Program-made: the position numbers and the translations under genes
Shown: positions 7,089-14,012 of the stretch, piece after piece
How the letters are laid out: every line of letters begins with the position of its first letter
How positions within the stretch are numbered: the first letter of the stretch is position 1
DNA from: Acidobacteriota bacterium
GTDB lineage: Bacteria > Acidobacteriota > Blastocatellia > RBC074
Assembly: GCA_022614735.1 (NCBI GenBank)
Contig: JAKEHZ010000185.1
Span: forward strand, 1-15,404
DNA: 15,404 bases
Direction: 5' to 3'
The notes under the pieces: generated by a model
Seen by the model: only the letters and a program-made list of their open reading frames with translations
What the model was told of the DNA's origin: nothing
The model's database searches: none

Positions 7089-7526
7089 ATGGCAACACCG
7101 CAAGATGCTGATCTGATTATTAAACTCTACGACCTGCGCCGTGAAAAGACTATGCGTAAGGCTCGTAATTATGTTTTCGCCCAATTCTTCCCGCAAACCG
7201 CAGAGGATGTGAAAGCCCTCTTCGCTGATCGCAAGCATCCGGAATACAACGCCTACTTCCGCCAGGTGACGAGTTATTGGGACATGGCGGCGGCAATGGT
7301 CAATCACGGCGCAATCGACCGTGATCTCTTCTTCGACACCAACGGAGAGTTCTTCGCGGTCTGGGCTAAGGTAGGTGATATCATTACGGATTTGCGCGAG
7401 TTCATGGGGCCGAACTTTCTGGTTAATCTGGAAAAACTGGTAGCGAGTCATCCCAACGCCGAACAGCGAGTCCAGAGGTTTAAGGAGAGATTCAAAAATA
7501 TGGCCGCACAGCGCGCGGCGCATTAA
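7089..7526 (+). CDS. Small soluble protein of unknown function linked to the ETF genes
   Basis: I do not recognise this 145-residue protein with confidence. It has no signal peptide or membrane segment and looks wholly helical, with an aromatic-rich core (YFRQVTSYWDMAAAMVNHG, then LFFDTNGEFFAVWAKV) and a basic C-terminus. The pattern of an 'xYW' helix, a GAID turn and a following W helix recalls DUF4760-like proteins, but this is only a resemblance. ATG 7089 is chosen over the in-frame ATG 7032, because the extra 19 residues would be the translated palindromic leader and GAGGAG lies 11 nt upstream of 7089. It shares its leader element with etfA and is followed after 22 bp by dsbD. It may be an ETF-associated accessory protein or simply a neighbour. 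Confidence 0.7.
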   Translation: MATPQDADLIIKLYDLRREKTMRKARNYVFAQFFPQTAEDVKALFADRKHPEYNAYFRQVTSYWDMAAAMVNHGAIDRDLFFDTNGEFFAVWAKVGDIITDLREFMGPNFLVNLEKLVASHPNAEQRVQRFKERFKNMAAQRAAH

Positions 7527-7548
7527 TGGATTATCTAGAGGATTTTAT

Positions 7549-9633
7549 ATGTTTCTTTGGCGTCTATCGGGAAAGAGCGTGCTAGCCTCAGGTCTGAGTG
7601 TATTAATCGTGCTTATCGCTTCGACTGCGCTCGCACAAACCCCCAATCCTGTAAGCCTATCCGGCAAGCTGGTCCCCAATCAGGTCAAACCCGGCCAGAG
7701 CGCAAAGGTGCTGATCACCGCAAAGATCGACCCGGGATGGCACCTCTATTCGCTGACACAACCGCCCGGCGGGCCGAAGGCGACGCGCGTCATGATTGAC
7801 GAGAGCAGCCCGCTCAAAATTGCCGGCAACCCGCAACAACCGAAACCGAAGGTCGCCGCAGATCCGAACTTTTCTCTCCCCGGACAGCCGCCGTTTATGA
7901 CCGAGACCTTCGACAATGAGGTCACATTTACAGTACCGGTGAAGGTTGCGGAGGACGCTCCCACGGGCGCGCAAAAGCTCACAGTAAAAATAAACTTCCA
8001 GGTCTGTGACGAACATCAGTGCCTGCCGCCGCGGACAAGGCCAGTTGAAGTCGAGGCGATGATCGCTGCCGCAACCACACAGGCCTCGTCAACACCATCT
8101 CAAATTGCTGTAAATAGCTCACCTCCATCAACAACCCCACCGGCGGCGCCAACTCTTCAAACATCTCCGATCTCCCCAACCGTGACGCCATCACCAACTG
8201 CGACGCCGGAGATGGGTACAAGTGGAACAACCGCGGCCACCGGATCAACCACACCACCGACCGCGTCCGATACATCGGACGATGATGTTGCAAAGAACCT
8301 GAGAAATCGTGGGCTCTTTGGCTATATCTTGTTCGCGATGGGCGTCGGGTTGCTCTCGCTGCTCACGCCGTGCGTTTTTCCCATGATTCCGATCACCGTT
8401 TCATTTTTCACCAAACGGGAAGAGCGGACGGCGGGCGATGCGATCAAACAGGCATTGATCTATTGTTTTGGAATAATCTTCACATTCACCGGGCTTGGCC
8501 TTGCGCTGACTCTGATCGCCGGCCCTTCCGGGATCAACAAGCTTGCGGCAAACCCGTGGATGAATCTCTTTCTGACGACACTCTTCGTCGTTTTCGCACT
8601 CAACCTTTTCGGAATGTTTGAAATCCGTCTGCCATCAGGATTGCTCTCAAAGCTCGACACTAAGTCGCAGAGTGGAACGATAGCGGCGACATTGCTGATG
8701 GGTTTGACTTTTACACTGACCTCATTTACCTGCACTGCAGCTTTCGTTGGCACGGTGCTCGTTGCGGTCACGCAGGGAGAATGGTTCTGGCCCGCAGTTG
8801 GAATGCTGGCGTTCTCAACAGCTTTTGCATTTCCTTTCTTTCTGCTTGCGCTTTTTCCCAAATGGATGCAGTCGTTGCCGAAATCGGGCGGGTGGCTTAA
8901 CAGCGTGAAAGTCGTGATGGGGTTTCTGGAACTCGGCGCTGCCTTCAAGTTTCTGAGTAACGTCGATCTGGTCTGGGGATGGGACACTGTCTCGCGAAAC
9001 CTGGTGCTCGCGGGCTGGATCGCGCTGGCAATGATCACGACCATTTATCTGCTCGGTAAATTTCAATTGCCTCATGACACCCCGGTGCAGAAGATCGGCG
9101 TCATGCGAATGCTTGTCGCGACTTTCTTCCTGGGACTGTCCTTCTACTTTCTTACGGGTCTTTTCGGCGGGAACCTTGGTGAGTGGGAAGCAATGCTTCC
9201 TCCAGCGCAGGCCGGCGCTACTAATTCTGAGATAGCCGGCAAATCCCACGGGGTGTGGCTCGCCAGTTACGACGAAGCGCTGCAGAGAGCCCGTGCTGAA
9301 AATAGAGCTGTTTTTCTCAATTTCACCGGTGTGACATGCACCAACTGCCGATGGATGGAGAGTAACATGTTCACCAATCCGACGGTGAAGAAAGAGCTCG
9401 AACAATTTGTCCTCGCCGAACTCTTCACCGATCGCGAGACGCCGGAGGATGAGAAGAACGCGCAATTACAAGCTGAAAAGTTTGAGACAGTCGCCTTGCC
9501 GCTCTACGTCATTGTCGATCCGAACGGAAAACCGCTGGCCAAATTTCCCGGATTGACGCGTGACAGACAGGAGTTCATCGGATTTCTGCAACGTGGCGCA
9601 ACCCGTTTCCAGCAGATGACAGCAAAGAAGTAA
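7549..9633 (+). CDS. dsbD: Thiol:disulfide interchange protein DsbD
   Basis: The 694-residue product has the three-part DsbD plan. A signal peptide (about residues 1-29, ending STALAQ) leads to a periplasmic immunoglobulin-like alpha domain with the Cys pair in VCDEHQC (Cys153, Cys158). Then comes a long Pro/Ser/Thr-rich linker (about 170-245). The membrane beta domain has the redox cysteines Cys275 (LLTPCVFPMIP) and Cys395 (SFTCTAAFVGT). The C-terminal thioredoxin-like gamma domain has CTNC (Cys597, Cys600). It carries electrons from cytoplasmic thioredoxin across the inner membrane to periplasmic thiol proteins, including disulfide isomerases and cytochrome c maturation factors. The long low-complexity linker is unlike the short hinge of the E. 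coli protein. AGAGGA is 8 nt before the ATG. It is probably co-transcribed with the gene ending at 7526. Confidence 0.95.
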   Translation: MFLWRLSGKSVLASGLSVLIVLIASTALAQTPNPVSLSGKLVPNQVKPGQSAKVLITAKIDPGWHLYSLTQPPGGPKATRVMIDESSPLKIAGNPQQPKPKVAADPNFSLPGQPPFMTETFDNEVTFTVPVKVAEDAPTGAQKLTVKINFQVCDEHQCLPPRTRPVEVEAMIAAATTQASSTPSQIAVNSSPPSTTPPAAPTLQTSPISPTVTPSPTATPEMGTSGTTAATGSTTPPTASDTSDDDVAKNLRNRGLFGYILFAMGVGLLSLLTPCVFPMIPITVSFFTKREERTAGDAIKQALIYCFGIIFTFTGLGLALTLIAGPSGINKLAANPWMNLFLTTLFVVFALNLFGMFEIRLPSGLLSKLDTKSQSGTIAATLLMGLTFTLTSFTCTAAFVGTVLVAVTQGEWFWPAVGMLAFSTAFAFPFFLLALFPKWMQSLPKSGGWLNSVKVVMGFLELGAAFKFLSNVDLVWGWDTVSRNLVLAGWIALAMITTIYLLGKFQLPHDTPVQKIGVMRMLVATFFLGLSFYFLTGLFGGNLGEWEAMLPPAQAGATNSEIAGKSHGVWLASYDEALQRARAENRAVFLNFTGVTCTNCRWMESNMFTNPTVKKELEQFVLAELFTDRETPEDEKNAQLQAEKFETVALPLYVIVDPNGKPLAKFPGLTRDRQEFIGFLQRGATRFQQMTAKK

Positions 9634-9641
9634 ACAGAAGA

Positions 9642-9730
9642 GAGAATACGAAACAAACGAAAATAACGAAACAAACGAAAAAAGACTGCTTTTTCGTTTG
9701 CTTCGTTATTTTCGTTTGTTTCGTATTCTC
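9642..9730. repeat. Inverted repeat with 9-bp CGAAA-type tandem words after dsbD
   Basis: The left arm 9642-9682 and right arm 9690-9730 (41 nt each) are complementary at 40 positions around a 7-nt loop (AGACTGC). Each arm repeats an A-rich word of about 9 bp beginning CGAAA (CGAAACAAA and CGAAAATAA alternating, giving an 18-bp period). It begins 8 nt after the dsbD stop codon. The right arm starts with a T-run within the stem rather than after it, so it is not a typical intrinsic terminator on either strand. A 3'-end stabilising or rho-independent-like role is possible. Confidence 0.9.
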
Positions 9731-9741
9731 CGTCCTGGTGG

Positions 9742-9770
9742 TTGAATCTTCGCCTCAGAGCCAGTAATAT
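9742..9770 (+). promoter_or_regulatory. Candidate sigma70-type promoter for the PpiD-like gene
   Basis: TTGAAT (9742-9747) and TAATAT (9765-9770) are separated by exactly 17 bp. Each matches four of six consensus bases. The pair lies between the dsbD hairpin and the ATG at 9844, where a new transcript would have to start if the hairpin blocks read-through. By pattern only. Confidence 0.3.
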
Positions 9771-9843
9771 TTCTTTTTTCGCACAAAGCCGTAAGCCCCT
9801 TCAGCGCGGCTAAAAACCATAAAAGTTTTGGAGTAATATCTTT

Positions 9844-11865
9844 ATGCTTCGCTTCTTCACAAAATTTCAGCGCTCGCGCAACCTGGTTCTGTATGCATTC
9901 GCCGCTCTCCTTCTTGTTGGACTTATCGCATTCTATATTCCAAATTCTCCGCTCGATCCGACAGGACGATTCAGCAGTTCGGCAACCGAATATGACACAG
10001 TCATTGCTGAAGTCGGTTCGGAGGTGATCACTCTCAAAGAGTTTCGCAGCCGGCTTCTTCAGATGGCCTCATCCATAGGCAGAGGCAACTCGATTCCTCT
10101 TCCCTTCCTTAAACAGTATGGGATGGACAAACAGGTGCTCGATCAGTTGATTGCCACCCGCATCGTGGTTGACCGGGCTTCAAGTCTCAAGATCACCGGC
10201 ACGGATGGTGAAATCAATGACGCGATCAAATCTCAATTCGTTGATGAAAACCGTAAATTCATTGGGGCAGAGGAATATAAAAATCGGCTGAGCCGCCAGG
10301 GCATCGATGTCAGTGAGTTTGAGAAAGATAGACGAGATGAGATCACCTTCCGTAAGTTTCGCGACTATCTCGACTCGGCTGTGCAGGTCTCGGATCGGGA
10401 TATCGAAGACAAGTACAAGAAGGACAACACAAAGGTCGAAGTCGTTTATTCCACAGTGGATTTTGACAAGGTTCGACAGAAGTATAAACCATCTGAGGAG
10501 GACCTGAAGGCGTATTACGATGCTCACCAGGGTGAGTTCAAAGCGAACGAAGCGACGCGCAAGGTCGATTATATCTTCATCTCCACTGATGACGTGGCTA
10601 AGATTGTGCCTGTCACTGAAGAAGAGCTCCGCAAAGAATACGAAAATAAAAAGCAGATTGAATATCGTGCCAGCATCATCAAACTAAATGTCCTCACACC
10701 CGAGGATGAATCCGCTGTCAAGACCAAGGCTGATGACCTGGCTAACCGCGTGCGCGAGGTCCAGGGAAAAAAGGCGGAAGACTTCGCGATTGTGGCCAAA
10801 GGCAATTCGCAGGATCCGTCCTCAGCAAAAGGAGGCGACATCGGGTGGATCAAGAAAGAGCCAAACAAAACAGACGATTGGAAACAGCGTCTCTACACTG
10901 GCGGTCTCAAAGTCGGCGAGGTTGATGGGCCATTCCGTGTCGGCAAAAGCTGGTACATCATGAAGGCCACCGAACAACGCGAAGTGCCATATGCGCAAAT
11001 GCGCGAGACACTCAAAGCGACGTTGAGCAACAACAAGGCCTTTATCGAGGCTTCGAAACTAGCCGATAAAGCTTATGAGAAATCGACTGAGTACAAAGAC
11101 CTTCGTAAAGCGGCTGAAGAGATCGCGAAAGAAATAAAGGTTCGACCGGAGACTCTCCTTAAGTCAACTCCTTACTTCAAAAAAGGCGATTCCTTCGAGC
11201 TCGGGAAAGGGTCAGGACGAGCGAGCAATCCTTCTTTTGAAGATGCAGTCAGCACCCTCAAGAAGGGGGAGATCGGCGACAAAGTCGGCATTCCGGGTGG
11301 TCAGGCCGTTCCGCAGGTAGTCGACCTCATCGAGAACGGACAGCAGCTGACCTTCGAGCAGGCACGCAATCAGGTTGAAGACAAAGTTCGGAGTGAAAAA
11401 GAACCGACCCTCGCTCAATCGAAGGCCCAGGAGATTGTTAATCAAGCCAGTAGTGCCGACGATTTCCAGAAGTTTGCCAAGGCTGAAGGTCTTGAAGTCA
11501 AAACTGATACTAACTTCAATAACTATGGCCCTGCCGGCATGCCGTCAGGAGGTCCCGCTTCGCAGGCCGGCAATTTAGCCCGCTCTGTTTTGACAAACCT
11601 TAAAGATGGTGAAGTCTATAAGACTCCAATCAAAGCGGGAGCCTCTTACTTGATCTTCGCTGTGACCAAGCGCACTGAAGCTGATCTCTCCAAGCTTTCG
11701 ACACAACGTGAGAGTATTCGTGAGAACATCGCCAGCGAGCGCCAACAACAAGCTTTTGAGGCCTTTATCAAATCCACGCGGAAACTTTACGAACAGCAGG
11801 GAAAGCTCAAGATTTATCAAGATCGAATCGATAGTTTCTTTGCCTCGATACCTATGCAGCGGTAG
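9844..11865 (+). CDS. ppiD: PpiD/SurA-like peptidyl-prolyl isomerase, membrane anchored
   Basis: This 673-residue protein has the PpiD plan. A short basic cytoplasmic N-terminus leads to one membrane helix (about residues 14-31, LVLYAFAALLLVGLIAFYI), and the rest is periplasmic. Residues about 45-180 form a SurA-N-like helical chaperone region (VITLKEFRSRLLQM and following). A parvulin-type domain follows at about 278-380, with the recognisable GNSQDPSSAKGGDIGWI (from 320) and VDGPFRVGKSWYIMK (from 360). A charged helical C-terminus ends in QDRIDSFFASIPMQR. It would assist folding of outer-membrane and periplasmic proteins. Parvulin activity is plausible, but in E. coli PpiD this domain is inactive, so catalysis is not assured. 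GGAG at 9830-9833 is 10 nt from the ATG. The gene may have its own promoter at 9742. Confidence 0.88.
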   Translation: MLRFFTKFQRSRNLVLYAFAALLLVGLIAFYIPNSPLDPTGRFSSSATEYDTVIAEVGSEVITLKEFRSRLLQMASSIGRGNSIPLPFLKQYGMDKQVLDQLIATRIVVDRASSLKITGTDGEINDAIKSQFVDENRKFIGAEEYKNRLSRQGIDVSEFEKDRRDEITFRKFRDYLDSAVQVSDRDIEDKYKKDNTKVEVVYSTVDFDKVRQKYKPSEEDLKAYYDAHQGEFKANEATRKVDYIFISTDDVAKIVPVTEEELRKEYENKKQIEYRASIIKLNVLTPEDESAVKTKADDLANRVREVQGKKAEDFAIVAKGNSQDPSSAKGGDIGWIKKEPNKTDDWKQRLYTGGLKVGEVDGPFRVGKSWYIMKATEQREVPYAQMRETLKATLSNNKAFIEASKLADKAYEKSTEYKDLRKAAEEIAKEIKVRPETLLKSTPYFKKGDSFELGKGSGRASNPSFEDAVSTLKKGEIGDKVGIPGGQAVPQVVDLIENGQQLTFEQARNQVEDKVRSEKEPTLAQSKAQEIVNQASSADDFQKFAKAEGLEVKTDTNFNNYGPAGMPSGGPASQAGNLARSVLTNLKDGEVYKTPIKAGASYLIFAVTKRTEADLSKLSTQRESIRENIASERQQQAFEAFIKSTRKLYEQQGKLKIYQDRIDSFFASIPMQR

Positions 11866-11870
11866 GTTTC

Positions 11871-11936
11871 GGATTGCGGATTGCGGATTTGATAATGAAA
11901 GGTCCTCTGAAATCCGCAATCCGCAATCCGCAATCC
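11871..11936. repeat. Inverted repeat with ATTGCGG heptamer arms (locus 2), between convergent genes
   Basis: The left arm 11871-11890 carries two ATTGCGG units and is perfectly complementary over 20 bp to 11910-11929. The right side continues to 11936 with a third CCGCAAT unit. The loop is 19 nt. It fills the 72-bp gap between the converging ppiD-like gene and the secreted-protein gene, so it could end or stabilise transcripts from both sides. It uses the same word as locus 1 (3148-3226) with different loop sequence and unit number. Confidence 0.9.
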
Positions 11937-11937
11937 A

Positions 11938-13011
11938 TTATTTCTTCTCCTCGCTTGTTGGCTTCTTGCTCAACTGATCCATCAATGAACGTGGGAGGGT
12001 GATAGAAAGTGAAACGTCGCTGAGCTTCGATCCGATTTTTACCTGATCGAGCAATTGGGCATAGAAATCCAACTTCGGATCACCACCACCCAAAAACCCC
12101 CTGGCCAGACTAAGAAGACCTCTTAATCCGCTCTCCAACTCTGAAGCCTCATTCTGCGATGGCGTCCTCATGATTGTGTCGAGTGAGAGGCTGAGATCAT
12201 TGGCGACATCGAAAGTGCCCAGTATCATCTTGATCGCCGCTACCGATTTAAAAAGATCGCCTTGCGTCATCGCTTCCTGGCGCAGGTTTTCCGGAATGTT
12301 CAGAGCGAAGCGTACCAGAGCCGAATTTTTAGTCTCATTCAATGCGCCAATCATCGCGGCCGTTACGCCGCCCTTTGCCGCACCCAGATGAATATCAATC
12401 ACGTTTTTGACTGCGCTGAGATCACCGAGAACTATCTTTTGCTGACCGAGCGTTGCGACCGCCGATTCGTCTGTCTTGAGAGATAGAGGACCAGCCGAGG
12501 GCGATCTCACTTTCCCCGTAATACTGTAGATCTGTTTGCCTTTGTACTCGCTCGTCTTGAACTCCGTCTTGTAGGCCCTCATCGCTGCTTCGAGCTTCTG
12601 ATCGTCCAAATCGAGCCCTTGAATGATAAATGCGCCCTTCGCCTGGGTTCCGGCCAGACTCAGACCGACAACGGCGTTTTGAGCCTTTGTCGGATCAATC
12701 CCGGTTTTCGTAATAAATTCCTGAATCTCTTTCGCCAACCTGTCCAGGCCCATAATGCTGACGCCGGCCATGCGAGGCAAGAGATCATTGAATGCTCGCC
12801 TTGCATCAATCAGCGCGATCAAATCTGACGCGGGTAATAGACCGATCAACTCGTCTGTGGTCGTTGCCTTCGCTGATAACGACACGGCTCTTGACGCTGT
12901 TGTCTCAGTCGAAGCCACACGTCTTTGCTCAGCCGATTTCGCGTTTGTGCCCCCGACCGCGGTTGTATATATCAACCATAGAACCAATGCGATATTGAAA
13001 AACTTTCGCAT
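11938..13011 (-). CDS. Secreted protein of unknown function
   Basis: I do not recognise a named family. From ATG 13011 the product is 357 residues. It opens with a signal peptide (MRKFFNIALVLWLIYTTAV, then GGTNAKSA), so it is exported, most likely to the periplasm. The mature part repeats a pattern seen in DUF3352-like exported proteins: a segment about living within limits of a 'LPASDLIALIDARRAF' type, then AFIIQGLDLDDQKLEAAMRA, YKGKQIYSITGK and KIVLGDLSAVKNVID. The resemblance is weak and only by eye. An in-frame ATG lies 10 codons upstream (13041), but 13011 is preferred because AGGGAG lies 6 nt before it and the signal peptide then begins properly. It converges on the ppiD-like gene, with a shared heptamer hairpin between their stop codons. 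A role in envelope homeostasis would be a guess. Confidence 0.75.
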   Translation of the reverse strand: MRKFFNIALVLWLIYTTAVGGTNAKSAEQRRVASTETTASRAVSLSAKATTTDELIGLLPASDLIALIDARRAFNDLLPRMAGVSIMGLDRLAKEIQEFITKTGIDPTKAQNAVVGLSLAGTQAKGAFIIQGLDLDDQKLEAAMRAYKTEFKTSEYKGKQIYSITGKVRSPSAGPLSLKTDESAVATLGQQKIVLGDLSAVKNVIDIHLGAAKGGVTAAMIGALNETKNSALVRFALNIPENLRQEAMTQGDLFKSVAAIKMILGTFDVANDLSLSLDTIMRTPSQNEASELESGLRGLLSLARGFLGGGDPKLDFYAQLLDQVKIGSKLSDVSLSITLPRSLMDQLSKKPTSEEKK

Positions 13012-13271
13012 AACGTCTCCCTTAAAATAATAATGTTCCAATCAATCCTTCTTCCCATTTTATCACCTGAGAAGTCGGACTTCTGAGGATGATCCAGGCA
13101 TAAGCATTGCCCTCATGACATTACGAAATCTCAGGTCAACCAGGATGCAGATCTTATACGGGGTCGCCTCAGTATAGTTGACACACCATATGCTTCGCAG
13201 TAGCTTCTGATAGATGCGCGGCAATTATATCAATAAAGTTAACAGATCGCTGCTGAAAGAGGTCGACCGGG
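13012..13271. promoter_or_regulatory. Divergent spacer with candidate promoter and operator-like palindrome
   Basis: This 260-bp region separates two divergent genes. AGAAGTC-G-GACTTCT (13070-13084) is a 7-bp perfect inverted repeat around one base, too tight for a good RNA hairpin and more like a protein-binding site; it lies about 60 bp upstream of the secreted-protein start. A perfect -35 hexamer TTGACA (13178-13183) is followed after 17 bp by TAGCTT (13201-13206, weak -10), pointing towards the gene at 13272. No reading frame of interest was seen in the spacer. Confidence 0.35.
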
Positions 13272-13817
13272 ATGACAGGTCAAATGAGCGGGTCACAGAT
13301 CAAAGAGCACATATGGCTTGTCGCGCTCTACGAACAGGAAGCGCGTGCCGATGAACTGCTCGAACGATTGGACGCGATTGGCGTAGACACCAGTGAAGCG
13401 ACGACCGTCCGTGTCGAAATTGACGACCAACTGCGCGCCGCTAGATACACACCTCTGCCTCGGACCTCACCGCTGTCGCCCGTGACGCGGAGTTGGGTCA
13501 CCGGGGCTCTGATCGGTGGCGCGATCTCACTGCTCTTTGGCATCGTCTTATATTCACTGGGATTGCTCTCACTTCAGGTCGTCGAAGGACTTTTCAACCA
13601 TGCGATTCTCTTCGTCATTATCGGTGCAGCATTCGGAGCCGCCATCGGGATGATCATCGCCTCAGCCAACCAACGGAGGAAAACCAGTTCTCCCCTTACC
13701 AAGATTCAGCAAGTGAGGAGCGAAGGATTCCTCGTCGCTGTCAAAATGCCTCCCCTACTCGCCGAACAAGCCGAAGAAATAGCCCGTGGTTTGGGCGCAA
13801 AAGAGATTCTTTTATGA
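13272..13817 (+). CDS. Small two-helix membrane protein of unknown function
   Basis: The 181-residue product has a soluble N-terminal domain (about 1-70; KEHIWLVALYEQEARADELLERL). Two glycine-rich membrane helices follow, at about 76-97 and 111-131 (GALIGGAISLLFG, then VIIGAAFGAAIGMIIA), with a short soluble tail (about 135-181) ending in EEIARGLGAKEILL. The fold order, a ferredoxin-like strand-helix start followed by glycine-zipper helices, resembles general stress/YflT or DUF1269-type membrane proteins, where such proteins are associated with stress responses. I cannot assign the family firmly. AGAGG about 11 nt upstream supports ATG 13272; an in-frame ATG at 13284 lacks a better site. It is followed by 195 bp without a gene before the flavoprotein. 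Confidence 0.7.
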   Translation: MTGQMSGSQIKEHIWLVALYEQEARADELLERLDAIGVDTSEATTVRVEIDDQLRAARYTPLPRTSPLSPVTRSWVTGALIGGAISLLFGIVLYSLGLLSLQVVEGLFNHAILFVIIGAAFGAAIGMIIASANQRRKTSSPLTKIQQVRSEGFLVAVKMPPLLAEQAEEIARGLGAKEILL

Positions 13818-13944
13818 GGAATCACTTATTCCAGAAATTATTAATATCGCGACACGATGTACGGCAACCTTTCAGTGGTAATGTTGAATCATTAAGGTGA
13901 CATTTGCGAAGAATAGAGCAACCAAAAATGGTCGCCACATATTT

Positions 13945-13973
13945 AGGAGGAGGGAGAAATGAGAGCTGAGTGA
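13945..13973 (+). CDS. Strong Shine-Dalgarno with a 4-codon open frame (possible leader peptide)
   Basis: A perfect AGGAGG (13945-13950) is followed after 8 nt by ATG 13959 and the frame M-R-A-E-stop (TGA 13971-13973). The initiation signals are among the best in the window, yet the frame is only four codons. It ends inside the left arm of the hairpin at 13960-14003, directly before the flavoprotein start. It could be a translated leader controlling the hairpin, or the original ribosome binding site of the flavoprotein displaced by a hairpin insertion. Confidence 0.3.
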
Positions 13974-14012
13974 ATTTCACTGCGATGTAACACTCAGCTC
14001 TCAGTATTTTTT
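13960..14012 (+). terminator. Terminator-like hairpin with T-tract immediately before a start codon
   Basis: TGAGAGCTGAGTG (13960-13972) pairs perfectly with CACTCAGCTCTCA (13991-14003), a 13-bp stem with an 18-nt loop. It is followed by GTA and six T residues (14007-14012). This is the form of an intrinsic terminator, but the next base is the A of the ATG at 14013. It would end transcripts from the gene at 13272 or act as an attenuator for the flavoprotein gene. The loop holds a second small palindrome, GTGAATTTCAC (13970-13980), that competes for the GTG of the stem. Confidence 0.6.

Noticed and set aside
8815..9465. Minus-strand open frame of 216 codons inside dsbD
   Set aside because: Antisense shadow of the membrane and thioredoxin domains; no start signals or recognisable motifs.
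9642..9730. Heptamer-type hairpins as ordinary intrinsic terminators
   Set aside because: Stems are far longer than usual and no T-run follows the 3' arm on either strand; only 13960-14012 has the terminator form.
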